From Seminavis robusta (lineage: Eukaryota; Bacillariophyta; Bacillariophyceae; Naviculales; Naviculaceae), in NCBI GenBank assembly GCA_903772945.1, contig CAICTM010000253.1, positions 1 to 64,000 of the forward strand: 64,000 nt of DNA, read 5' to 3'. Under the pieces are notes generated by a model. It saw only the letters and a list, made by a program, of their open reading frames with translations, ran no database searches and was not told where the DNA came from. How positions within the stretch are numbered: the first letter of the stretch is position 1; every line of letters begins with the position of its first letter. Positions 1-10,878 of this stretch are shown here, piece after piece. The position numbers were made by a program, and so were the translations under genes.

Positions 1-446
1 TCTCGGATAAGGATCATCGTCGGCATCCAAGCCCGCGGCATCCTACTCTCACGAAGTTCTACCGGAAGAAGGATCTTAATCACTTCGCTGCCACAAAGTG
101 CAGTGCACGGTCCTCAAGCTATGGTCAGCGAACCATAACGGTAAGGAGAAATATATCAATACAGCCAAAGTTTCGTAACGGGCCGTTCCAACTCGGCGCA
201 ACATGTATGCTACCACCGTGGACACATCGGGTTAATACAATCAGACGCAGAGAGCAAGTGGGAAACGATGGCTGCCAAGATGACGATGTCAACTTTTCCT
301 CGAACTGAGTGATGAATTCGGTGACGTGGAATTTCAACGACCTTCGGTGTTATCCTTCCGACTGAGAACATGACGAATGGACCCCCATCGCGTCCCAAAT
401 GCACCGCTGCTTGCTGTTCTTGATGTGACGCTGCTGCTCTTGTCCG

Positions 447-2104
447 TTGGGTGGGAGGTCCGCATGTGAATGCTCACCGCAAATGTTCCAGAGATGCTTC
501 GTTACACTGAAAGGGAAGATCCCCGATTACATCTACGAAGACTGGAGCGCATCTTTATCCAGGACATTCCACGCACTGCAATGCCGATTCCACGGAGAAA
601 ACTTCCAGCAGTTTTTAAGTACGGGAATCACAAGAGGCTGCTAAACTGCACCCGAGAAGTCTGACAAGACTCTGGTGAAGGATTATCAAAAAGGGTTACG
701 TCTTACCTTTCGATAAGCGTGTCATTCCTTTCGGCTTGACTGTCACGTACCCCCCAGGCAGGTGGACCTGGACAAACAAGTACAAAGAAACCGAGAGTGA
801 TCTTTGACAGTTCTTTCCGTCCACCCATTCTTCCGTTTCTATCAACGACTGGACGGACTCTTCGTACGAAAACCCAATTGTCTGTGTGGCTATCGAACAA
901 GAGTTTATGAAATGGCTGTTGAATGCGCGGATTGACGCAGAGTTTGAGGAAATTTACCTGGCGACGATGACGTCAGTGGTGCCTTCCGTTTGTTGAAATA
1001 TCATCCCAATTTGTTGCCATCATACGAGTGTCCTGTGTGTTTCGGCGTGTTTAATACCGGTGGCACTTTTGGAGACAATACAACTCCCTCCAACTGGGAC
1101 CGGATTGCCCTTGCTCGTGCCTGGCTTGCTCGATGGCTGTGGCTCAATGAGCCAAATGTGGTTGAAATGGCGCCAATATTTACCAACGATCCAGTTCAAC
1201 CCAGAACCGACGGAGGCTGAAATTGCCAGCTTTTCTAAAGCCACCCGCGATAGTCAGCATCAAGGCATCCATGACAGCGATGGTAATCGTCTCCCACCGC
1301 CTTTCCTTCACATGTTGATGATTGTGCTAAAGCTGATGTGAGGGCTATATGGAGCGAACGATTGCATGCAGCGTCTTAGCCTTTACAAGATTCTCGGTGA
1401 GCCCTCTCCTGACATCAGCAACCCATTGAGTTTGGAGAAGTTGGATCCCCCCATGGCCATTTGCGCCGATTGTTGGCCGCCATTGGGATACTCGGCGATT
1501 GTCTATCTCCATTTGGAGCACAAGAAAACTGAGCTCATTTCCCGCCTCGAGGATTGGCTCCAGAAGGATCGGTTCTCATTGCTCGAGGTGCTGAGCTCCT
1601 AGGCGTCTTGGAAAACCACACACGCTATGTGGTGTGGGCACGCCCTTGGTTCTTTGCCCTCCAGAATCGGATGCGTACCTTGTTGCAGCGCCTCTATTTC
1701 ACCCAGCGCAAAACCTGGGAACGAATTGGCAAGCAGAAGGCAGCCGACTTGCATGCAGAGCTACTGAGGCTCTCTGGAAACGTGTCAAAAACATCTTGGC
1801 ACGGGAGAAAGCCCTCCTGATTTGGCGCAACAAAGGAACCCAGACGGTCGATTCGTCCCTTCGCAGTTCCTTGTCCAACATTCTCCATTACTTGAAGTCA
1901 GATCCTATTCCGTTTGAGGCCAAGATCGGAACCATCATTCCCAGAGACCCCCACGCTATCGCCTGGGGCGATGCCAGTGAGTCGAGGAAGACTCCTATCG
2001 CCATGACTCTAAGCAGAGCAATGTGGAAGCACACTTGCTCCTGCCTGGACTGGTACGTCACCGTAGATAGAGTTAGGGTTTCAAGGGAACTGATCAGTCG
2101 GTAG
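447..2104 (+). mobile_element. Decayed retroelement pol-like region (fossil)
   Basis: Several plus-strand coding pieces lie in succession. The best preserved part, about 1370-2104, encodes a stretch resembling the end of a reverse transcriptase followed by an RNase H-like start: a LLGVLENHTRYVVWARPWFF segment, then DPHAIAWGDASES. I recall similar segments in retroelement proteins of diatoms. The family cannot be fixed from this piece; a DIRS-like or LTR origin are both possible. The region is clearly broken, with several interruptions, and is a fossil. Bases 1-446 show nothing recognisable. Confidence 0.45.
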
Positions 2105-2203
2105 GAGCCAATCCAAGCCACATTGCTAGCAGCCACCAATCGATCGAAGAGGACAATGGCGTCCTTTTCTTTTTAAGGGGCTACTCAGTTCAATGTTGGT
2201 TTC

Positions 2204-2288
2204 CAACGGTTTTGGCTAGGTGCACCAGATTGCACCTTCCAACGGTTTTGGATCCCAACGGTTTTGGATTGGTGCACTAGATAGCACC
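2204..2288. repeat. Two 33-bp direct repeats, each with a small hairpin
   Basis: Units at 2204-2236 and 2256-2288 share CAACGGTTTTGG followed by a GGTGCA...TGCACC or GGTGC...GCACC inverted pair; a further copy of CAACGGTTTTGG lies at 2239-2251 between them. The position just beyond the retroelement coding remnant suggests terminal or subterminal repeats of that element, but this is inference. Confidence 0.6.
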
Positions 2289-2584
2289 GTTTCCCAAACT
2301 CTAGCACTATCGTTTCAACACTGCACACACAGGTGTATTTAGTCGTCCCTAAATAGTCCTAGTGAACTGCCCATGTCATCCGGAGTGCGGACGGCTGAGG
2401 CGGTGGCTGGGAGTCGAGGAAGACTCCCCTAATTTTGGAAAGATTCGGAGGACAAATCTTTTTTTTGCCACGCCATTCCATTATTTTTGCCGATGTCAAC
2501 AGGGACTGCGACCATTCATCCGCCACTGACAACCGGAACTGCTGTCGGCATCAATAGCCAACAGCCAACACCGTCGTATCTCAC

Positions 2585-2590
2585 TATAAA
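2585..2590 (+). promoter_or_regulatory. TATA-like box
   Basis: TATAAA lies 48 bases upstream of the ATG at 2638, a plausible core promoter position for the NIPA-like gene. Only the motif and its spacing support it. Confidence 0.3.
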
Positions 2591-2637
2591 CACCCCTACA
2601 CCCCATCAAACTAGGAACGCCAGTGCCTCTACCAAGC

Positions 2638-5600
2638 ATGGCTGAGTCTGCTCCTTCCTTTCTTCACGTCGAACAATCGCTGCCGATTTGTGTTGCGTTG
2701 GCAGTCACTGGAGGTCTATTTGAAGTGGCAGCCACAGCAGTGACGGCCCTTCCCAGCGTAAGAGCTGCCAAACACACCACAAAGAGACCGTGGTGGTGGA
2801 AATACATCGCAGTGGCTGGAAATGTGACCCTTCAATTGATTGGGTCACTCATGAGTCATCTGGTTGCTACCTGGTTTGGTCCAGTTAGCATGGTGGTACC
2901 TTTCTTCTACTCTTCTACTCTCTTGTGCAATATGCTCATTTTTGGAGCTCTACTGGGTCTCGAGTTTTTCACCAAAACAGCTAAGACAGGAACGCTAGTG
3001 ATTGTCGTGGCAGTCATCTTGTTGCCAGTGGTGGGTCCCACTGTCCAGGAAGGACAACAGATTGGAGCGCTGATGAAGCATTGGTACTCGAGCCTTTGGC
3101 TTTCCATCTTACTTGTCATCATGACAGCAACAGGGATACTCATTTTTACAGTTGACATTGCCCAGAAGTGCACACAACGCACTATTATACTGATACTCCT
3201 GGCAGCTCGGGCTTCCTCTATTGCCGTGAATCTAACCGTGAGCAAGGGCTTCGTTTCCAATCCAAGCGAGTTTGTGTTCATGTTGTTTCTCGTCTTGAAG
3301 ATTGTCAGTGGGGGGATCTATACCTATGCCATTGTGGTACAATCCACGGCAATCGAATGCCAGTCTCAGTTCCTTCCCTTGAACACGACAACTATTATTA
3401 CGGTAAACGCACTCACAGGCATTCTCATCTGGGAAGGTAAGCTCCCTTGATTGCTTTCGCGCAGCCATCAATCGCAGGCGCAAACCTCACTACTTTCATG
3501 CGGTATCCAACCATGTAGACTACAAGGTAATGGCCAGCTGGTACGGCTATTGCTGCGTTTTCTGTCTGCTCGGTCTGGGATGTGAATTGTTGCTGGATAC
3601 CGACGTTCCATTGTTGACAGAAGACAATCCTGACTTTGGTATTCACAAACGGGCAACCATGGTCATGGTTACCACTCCCATTGAGCATAGGCGGAGTAGT
3701 ATTTTTGGAAGTACCCGACACTGGGGAGCACAATCCATGCCACTGCTGCCGAGTCAATCTACTACTTCTCGTATTGAAGAAGTCGACGAATCTGGAGAAG
3801 AATCTGATGAGGAGGAAGCCCTCCCGCGTCCATCATCAACGATGTCGGACGAAGACTCTGAGTCGGATACGGAATCCGCCGAAAATCGGCCAACAATGTC
3901 AACTCGGGATGCATGGAAATACATCATTGGAATTCCGGAAAGCACAACGAAGAGTATGCAGAAGAGTGCGAAGGATTCGTATGGCGCAATCTCGTCCATG
4001 ACATCGAAAAGACTCTCAAAATCCTCATCCAGTGCTATCAGTGCTACTTCAAAGGCGACAAAGGCTATTTCAAAGTCTTCGGCAAAGGCTGCGGGTGCCA
4101 CAGTGGCTGCAGCATCAAAGGCTACACATGTAATTGCAAAGTCTTCTGGAAAAGCTGCCAAGGCTGCAGTTGGTGTTACATCGAAGGCCACACATGCAAT
4201 CACCGAGTCATCTGGTAAAGCTGCGAAGGCTGCAGTTGACGTGACAACAAAGGCCACGAAAGCGGCGTTGCAGGCACCCTCAAAGGCAGCTGGTGCCACG
4301 GTGCACGCAACAAAAGCAATTTTGGTAGCGCCCTCCAAGGCAGCTAGTGCTTCGATGCAGGCAATGACAAAGGCAACCCATGCAATCACTGATTCAAAGG
4401 AAAGAGCCGACCATCCTGAAGACCGTCGGGCAGGCTCTGTCTCGTTTGAACCCGTGGAGCCTCCAGTTGAACCTGCAAAGGACACAGCAGCAGCATCATC
4501 TACAACCACAAAACCCCCAGGAAAAACAACCAGTGCCAAAAAGAGTTCTGTTTCAAAAGCCACCCATGCACTCACAAAGTCATCAGGGAAAGCAGCAAAG
4601 GCCGCAGTGAGTGCAACTTCAAAGGCAACAAAAGCAATCTTGGAGTCCCCAGCAAGGGCAGTGGGTGCTATGTCCAAAGCAACCCGTGTGCTCTCCAAAT
4701 CACCATCAAAGGGCGATACAACAATGATAACACCACACTCTTCAGATCCTAATGTCACTGAGGCAACAACATCAAAGGTAACAGAAGCACACTTGGGGTT
4801 ACAAGCAATAGCTCCCAGTGCTGCAAAATGTCTAGCAAAAGCAACGCCAGCCTCATCAGAGCCACTCTCTGCAAATGCCAACACCACAGGGACAGAAACA
4901 TTAGAGACAAATAAATCGCTCTCCTCAACTGCCCAAGCCCCAGGGATAGAAAAATTCGAGGCCAATGAAGCTATGCTAGAAATCCCCGTCAGGGCTGTTG
5001 ATGCCACAGAAAACACCGTGTCACAACTTGCTCCAGAGCTGCCGGTGGCAATGGCTGAGACAAGCCTTCTGGAAACATCAAATACAACAGCTGCTCTTGA
5101 TGTGGCACCTGTTGCGCCAAAAGCAACAAAAAGCATAGTGAAATCACCAGTAGACGTGGCTAGTGGGGCAGCGACTGCAGTATCAAAAGCAACTGACAAG
5201 CTCACTGAGTCATCATCAATGGTCCTGTCTACCACAATATCTGCAGCATCAAGTGCGACTCATGCACTCACAGAGTCAACAACAAAGGCTTCACAAGCAA
5301 TCACAGAATCATCTATGAAAGCAGCAAGTGTCGCTGTGTCCAGATCATCAAAAGCAACTCATGCAGCCGCAAAGTCTTCAGCCAAGGTTGCCAGTGTCGC
5401 AGCATCCGCAACTTCAAAGGCAACACATGCAGTCATGGAGTCTTCGTTGAAGGCTGCACGCGCTGCAGTACCTGGAACATCAAAAGCAGCCCATGCTCTC
5501 AAAGATTCAACATCAAAGGCAAAACATGCATTTGCAGAATCTTCCGCAAACGTGTTTAGTGCCACATCATCTCTGACTTCCAAGGCAGCTCATGCACTCA

Positions 5601-6463
5601 CTGACTCATTGTCAAAGGCATCGCATACACTCTCCAGGTCATCATCATCATCATCACGAGCCACCAATACAGAAACAGAAACAAGCATGTCCAGGGCAAC
5701 AGAAGCAGTCTCTGAATCAATGGGGTATGCTACAACAACAACTGTGGATACTACGTCCAAATCAGAGCAACAAATTGCAGCATGGAACACTAAAATGGCA
5801 GAAGAATCAATTGATGAACTATCAGGGTCATTGGAGGTGGCCAGCATCGATGCTCTGGGCACAACCTCAGAGTGCAATCCTAAAGCCTCGCCATCATCCC
5901 AGGGCGCTTCCCCTGAATCTCCGTCATCGCTTGTGGTTGATGACATGGTGACACTACCAGAATCAATGGCTGTGGCTCCGGAGTACAATGCAACAACATC
6001 TGCAACATATGTTGCATCTGTTGCATCTGTTGAATCCAAGGTATCAAAGGCAGCACATTCACTGACAGATTCAACATCAAAGGCCACCCATGCAGTTGCT
6101 ACGTCTACACTGAACACAGCAAGTGCCACAGCATCAGCAACTTCGCAGGCGGCACACCTGCTCACAGACTCTTCCCTGAAGGCCGCTAGTGCTACAGTGT
6201 CAGCCACTTCGAAGGCTGCTCATTCGCTCACAAAGTCATCAACGAATGCTGCACGTGCCACAGCCTCTGCAACATCAAAGGCAGCACATTCACTGACAGA
6301 GTCAACATCAACGGCAACTCATGCAGTTGCAGAATCTACAGCGAAGGCTGCTAGTGCCACAGCAGCTGCCACAACAAAAGCAACCCAAAAGATGTTGAAG
6401 GGAGTCACAAAGCTCTCAGGCAAGGGCTTGAGAAGTGCGCTGGGAAGAAAAGATAAGAGCTAG
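2638..6463 (+). CDS. NIPA-like membrane protein with long 11/22-residue repeat tail
   Basis: Two exons, 2638-3436 and 3519-6463, join in frame through an 82-bp GT-AG intron to give about 1247 residues. The first ATG is at 2638; the frame opens further upstream only through a GTG. Residues 1-300 hold about eight hydrophobic helices; the run around GNVTLQLIGSLMSHLVATWF and PVSMVVPFFYSSTLLCN resembles the NIPA-type branch of the drug/metabolite transporter superfamily (magnesium transporters in animals), so transport is an inference. An acidic linker (about residues 350-400) follows, then some 850 residues rich in Ala, Ser, Thr and Lys. Its units are near 22 residues (SKATHAITESSGKAAKAAV-type), that is two 11-residue turns, as in LEA group 3 proteins, apolipoproteins and synucleins. 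Such helices often lie on membranes. The opposite strand is open for 493 codons only because of base composition. Confidence 0.8.
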
Positions 6464-6512
6464 CCTGATGGGTGCCCTTGTGGTTGCTACAACAGAACCT
6501 ATTTTTAAATAG

Positions 6513-6536
6513 GTCACAGTGTTTTAACACTGTGAC
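6513..6536. repeat. 24-bp near-perfect palindrome after the stop codon
   Basis: An 11-bp stem (GTCACAGTGTT) with a 2-base loop lies 50 bases past the stop at 6463. It may help 3' end formation of the upstream gene or be a tiny mobile-element scar; the sequence alone does not decide. Confidence 0.5.
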
Positions 6537-7445
6537 ACCAAGGGCCTGGATAGTGCGTCTGACGATTGTTTGGATCTTTCGGGCATAACAGGTCGCTCAT
6601 TGTGGGACAAGCAACCAACGCAAAGCACGATGGCACGGGAAGCCACGATCCAGCCGCCTGGTACCTTGCGGCCTTGCGGAACCACGAGTCGCCAAAGGGT
6701 CTACTCAAATTTCCAGTGTAGCTAAGTGTGACTGACTGGCGCGCGTAGTGTCATTAGATACTGCTCGAAGGGAGGTGGAAGCAACCATCGCCAGCTGTGG
6801 CTAACTACCGAGTATCTAGCCGGCATCTAGCAGGGCAGGAGAGGTACTGGCACCATTAGTCGAAGGAGTTAGGTCAGTTGATGCTCTTTACATAGAAGGG
6901 CGGGTCGAGTTGCCATGGTCGAGACGACTTTGTAGAATCCGATGCAACCGTTCCTCGACATCACGGTTTCCGACGCTGCGACACTGCGACCCTGGTTTTG
7001 CCATGGTAGCCGAAAAATATAGGCAGAACAACCTAAATAGACGTCAACACTTACTCCATTAACAAGAACGCATTCCTACCACAGCTACTACGCTCCACAA
7101 GAACACATTCCTACCACAGCTCCTACGCCCAACTGATGCCAAGAGGCCTACCAAGCCAACCATGGCCGTCGTACCAACAAGCAAGCTACACAACCCACGA
7201 AACACGCAGCACCCACTCTTTTTCTTCCATTGTCAATCTTCTCACAACTCACAGTTTTGTTTTCCACAAGCAGTAGCGTTCAGTCAACACCAACCTTACA
7301 ACAAGTACTCGTAGACATCTATCTCTCCTCGAAGGACAAATCTTCTTTCAAGAACCACTCTCGTAGACATCTATACCTCCAACAAGAAGAGGCAAGGACT
7401 AATATATCTATCTAAATCAAGTTTTACGTTGTAATATCAACTATC
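6537..7445. other. Intergenic DNA with small tandem duplications
   Basis: No gene was recognised. Around 7060-7130 a unit of about 35 bp containing CATTCCTACCACAGCT occurs twice in tandem. CTCGTAGACATCTAT occurs near 7307 and again near 7361. The stretch before 7446 is probably the 5' region of the next gene. Confidence 0.5.
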
Positions 7446-7928
7446 ATGGTCGGATTTCTGGTCAGCACAGGGGTATCCTTGATGATGAATGGCATGTGTT
7501 GTGCGTATCAGATGCATGGGGAGAAGGAGCTCCGTCAAGCGATGCGTTCCGACATTCGAGAAGAGTGGCGGCAGCAACGAGAAATCGAGGCCAACGCAAT
7601 CTCTCAATTCGAAAAGGAGGCGGAGCGTCTTCGGTTTGAGTCTCTGGAACAACGCCACATGCTTTTAGAATTTCTCAAGCGACAGCAGCAAGGCGAAAAT
7701 GAAGAACGAAGCGAGCCTACTACTACTATTGATGCGTGTAGAAGTTCATCGTCTTCTTCCTCTTCCTCCCGCCAACAACGGCGGGCAGCTTGCTGCAGCC
7801 AGAGCCGTGCATCTTGTGCCCGAGATCGACAATCAAGATCCGGGAAATGGACACAACCATCGCTGTTTGATGACGACGGGGAGGATTGGGAAGAAGAGGA
7901 GTCCAGTGACAACCCTCAGGAAGCCTGA
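7446..7928 (+). CDS. Small hypothetical protein, N-terminal hydrophobic helix and coiled coil
   Basis: A 160-codon open frame starts at the ATG at 7446. The first 22 residues are hydrophobic with Met and Cys (possible membrane anchor or signal). Residues 25-80 are dominated by Glu, Arg, Gln and Leu with heptad-like spacing, predicting a coiled coil. A serine run at about 100-108 and an acidic tail (DDDGEDWEEEE) follow. No family was recognised. Support is the length of the ATG frame, the coherent composition of its parts, and a roughly 900-bp non-coding region ahead. An overlapping frame on the minus strand looks like a shadow. No partner or regulation can be read from context. Confidence 0.5.
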   Translation: MVGFLVSTGVSLMMNGMCCAYQMHGEKELRQAMRSDIREEWRQQREIEANAISQFEKEAERLRFESLEQRHMLLEFLKRQQQGENEERSEPTTTIDACRSSSSSSSSSRQQRRAACCSQSRASCARDRQSRSGKWTQPSLFDDDGEDWEEEESSDNPQEA

Positions 7929-8005
7929 ACAGGATCATGTCGAAGATCATGGCAAAAACTGCTCTCTCACTCTGACTCGGAAGCGACACCACTTCATAAT
8001 CCATC

Positions 8006-8075
8006 GTTCATAATAACCAACCAACTAGCTAGCAACACATTCATAATAACCAACCAACCAACGAGCTAGCTAGCA
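8006..8075. repeat. Tandem duplication ending in TAGCTAGC
   Basis: TTCATAATAACCAACCAAC followed by a TAGCTAGCA word occurs twice, the second copy extended by one CCAA unit. It is non-coding and resembles slippage products. Confidence 0.55.
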
Positions 8076-8234
8076 AAACGTTGAGACGAGCAGCTTCTAT
8101 GCCCAGCCAGCGGCGCCATTGCCGCAGTCTCAGTGATCTCTTGCGGGTGCTCTTATAAGCCACCCACCGCAGCCAGAGCTGTTCTGAACTAAGACGGGGA
8201 CAGTGGCTTCTAGCTAGACGCTACCTCTAGCTAG

Positions 8235-8250
8235 TTAGGGTTAGGGTTAG
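8235..8250. repeat. Short TTAGGG-type tract
   Basis: Two and a half TTAGGG units lie inside CTAG-rich sequence. TTAGGG is the usual telomere repeat of diatoms, but the tract is too short to exclude chance. The rest of 8076-8537 holds nothing recognisable. Confidence 0.3.
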
Positions 8251-8537
8251 CTAGTGAGAGCAGAAGACCATGGTAAACGTTGATTCCTTTATTCACTAAG
8301 AAGATTTGTTGTTCTACGGTATTCTACTAGACGGTTCTTGAAGAAGAAGGTGTTGTACTTGGTACATCAATAGCGGCTTGCTCCAGCCCGATTGGAGCAC
8401 ACCCCGACGCTCCTGTCGCGTCTTGCCTGGTGGTCTTGTTCTTGTTCCACATCACGTGTGTGTTGTTTGTCATTGTGTTGTTTGTCATTGTCAGCCTACA
8501 GAATGAATGGATCGAATCAAAAGTAGCAGTGGCAGCT

Positions 8538-9092
8538 TTAGCCGGAGAACACGTTAATGCCACCCGATCTCCGATCCAATCCCGGCCTATCAGGGCCCAC
8601 ATTGAGGCCGCCTGATCTTCGATCCAAGCCCGGCCTAGCACTCATGTTCGCACTGCCAGTTACTCTTTCCAAGCCCGGTCTCTGCGTCTCCTCTTCAAAG
8701 CATTTTCGATCGGCGGTATCTTGTCGACTGGGGCGACAGGGTGGCCCACGAGCCTTGGCAGTCTTTTCGCTATTGTCGTTTTCACTGCCGCTGTTTCGAC
8801 TGTCAACGCCGCTGCCCGTACGCTTGATGCGATGGAGACTCATCTTTCGTCCTGGCACCTGTAATTGACGGTCTCCGCCGTCGGCCTGGAAGCGTTCAAG
8901 GTTTTGCAAACGAGGAATACTGGAGTTGCGATTGGGGATCATCGGGCTGTAGTCACCACCGGGGGTGAAGTAACCCGATCCAAAGGAGAGAGTCGAAACG
9001 GTCGATGTGCTATCCAGGCGGCATGCTAGATCGCGAAGAGGAAGGGCTTTGAGGCTGCCGTTGTCTTCGGCTTGGTGTGTCATGGCTGTCAT
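8538..9092 (-). CDS. Hypothetical protein with C-terminal RPGL repeats
   Basis: A 184-codon frame starts at an ATG at 9092 (a second ATG follows three codons later). It reads as a low-complexity, probably disordered protein: a Ser/Thr/Gly segment with FGSGYFTPGGDYSP near residue 40, a basic and polar middle, and three C-terminal units of 15-16 residues beginning RPGLER or RPGLDR, the last two nearly identical. No enzyme or binding motif was recognised. The DNA of the last two units is duplicated, so the tail could be recent. It could also be an exon of a larger gene; no partner exon was found. Confidence 0.45.
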   Translation of the reverse strand: MTAMTHQAEDNGSLKALPLRDLACRLDSTSTVSTLSFGSGYFTPGGDYSPMIPNRNSSIPRLQNLERFQADGGDRQLQVPGRKMSLHRIKRTGSGVDSRNSGSENDNSEKTAKARGPPCRPSRQDTADRKCFEEETQRPGLERVTGSANMSARPGLDRRSGGLNVGPDRPGLDRRSGGINVFSG

Positions 9093-10878
9093 ATCAATAG
9101 CTAGCTAGCTAGCTAATAGGGAAGGCGGGTTGTTGAGGGGTGGGATGGATTGGCGAGGAAAATGGGATGCTTTAGCGGAGCGATAGAGCACTTGATCGTA
9201 GAAGCTCCGTTTTGTGACGTGCTTTCTTTGTTTCGCGTTGCGATGCTTCAAGAGCCTTCAAACGAGGGTTTTCGTTCAAGGCAAGTGCAAAGTGCAAGGC
9301 AGCATCAAATAAATTTTGCGGTTCTCAAAGGTTCACCGACAAATCGACCCATCTTCAACCTGGGTACTGAAACTGGATAGCAATGCAAACCAGTCGGGCT
9401 TGCAGGTGATTTTTCTTGGTGAAGAAGATCAACCCTTTAATCTTCGGACCCCCCTTCTTCCAATCTACTCTTGGAAGATGTCGTGGACTTAAGGCCACGT
9501 AGTTATCTGCGATTTAACAACTCACCACCAAGGATCAACGGCAATCGCTGCGGGTTTGATAGAAGCAGGGGGAAGGCCTTTTAGATCTTCGTATCCGCGG
9601 TTGTAAAAATTTACATGTTTTAAAGCAAGCTGCTCAGTGACTCGCCATTTCTTATTGAAAATGACCACCTCAAGCATAATGACGAGAATGTCTGCTCTTC
9701 GGACAAGCTCAAACTTCAATTGATAATTCAATACTCCGGAGCAGTGCTCGAGAACTCCGAGTAAGAGCGATTACGCGACCATGCAGGAACATTCCTCTAA
9801 GAAAGAAATTGTATCGTGAAAACTGTCTGTCATTCTTAATAAGTAAGGGTCATACTCTTTTGGCATAAGAAGGCAAAAGACAATAAGAAATGTCACTGGT
9901 CGACCGTTGGAACTGGTAATTACTGGTGAACTGGAACTTGGTCAGATACTCCGAGTTCCGTGTGCCAACGGTTAAAACAGCTGTTAAAACCACAAAGAAC
10001 TTCAGAAGTGACTGTTACACGTACGCCCATGTATCATTACTGTAGACTGCTCGTACCTCCCAGCTTCAGGCCACTGGCCATGGAGCGACCGACTTGACTC
10101 TCAGTCCCATTGCTGAAGACACTCCAGCAGAGCTATTAATCTATTAATAACACTTCCTACTAGTACAGCGTACTTGATGACACTTGATTGATTGATCACA
10201 ATGATTACATGTAGTAGTAATTATTTTAGTACTTGTTGACACTCGCCACTGGAACTCTGGCCAGCCAGTTTGAAGTTCCAGTTCTTTGGCCAGGTCGCCA
10301 TTGTTGCTTCCTTCTACTGCTACCTGGTGCAGGATACTTTTTGGATTGATGTGCTTCATCCCTGGGGTTTCTTTGGTGCTTCCTGGTGGCGAACACTTGA
10401 AGGCACGGCGCTTGCTTTTGAGTATTCGGCAGTACCTACAAGTAGGTATGGATTGGTGGCGTTCGGTACCGGATGTGCAGGAAAAGGTGCCCGTGCCCGG
10501 GGTTGCTGTAGTTGGACTTGCATGGCTGGCTGAGTTGAGGCTATGGAAAAACGCTGGTTTCAGAGTCTGGAAGATGCCTTTGCTGGACTTGCAAGCCAAC
10601 AGCACAATACTCTTCTGGTCAACAAACCTGAAAGTCTACAATAGTCTCTGACAGAATGCATGGGCGGAATTCTACATTCTTCGCTAACTTTCATGCGGTT
10701 CTGGATACGTGTATTGTTCACGGACAGGATTTCTAGCTTATTGTAGCCGCCAGCCCGCCAGCCTGTACAAGGCGTCTGTGCCCTTCAAGTGTTTGTTGTT
10801 GATGGTGCTTGCCGTACAGCAGCTACGATGCTGCACCGTGATTACTTGTGATGCCACTTGTTTCTGGATGGGATCTTA
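9093..10878. other. Intergenic region without recognisable gene
   Basis: It begins with a run of TAGC units at 9093-9115. Short open frames occur on both strands (for example 10144-10605 minus and 10270-10651 plus) but overlap each other and match no family. Nothing else was identified. Confidence 0.5.

Noticed and set aside
3754-5235. 493-codon open frame on the minus strand of the NIPA-like gene tail
   Set aside because: It mirrors the Ala/Ser/Thr/Lys repeats of the plus strand, where the spliced gene is well supported; length is due to composition.
8235-8250. Possible former telomere
   Set aside because: Only two and a half TTAGGG units inside TAG-rich DNA; chance is sufficient.
10144-10651. 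Overlapping frames of 121-153 codons
   Set aside because: Mutually overlapping on two strands; no motif.
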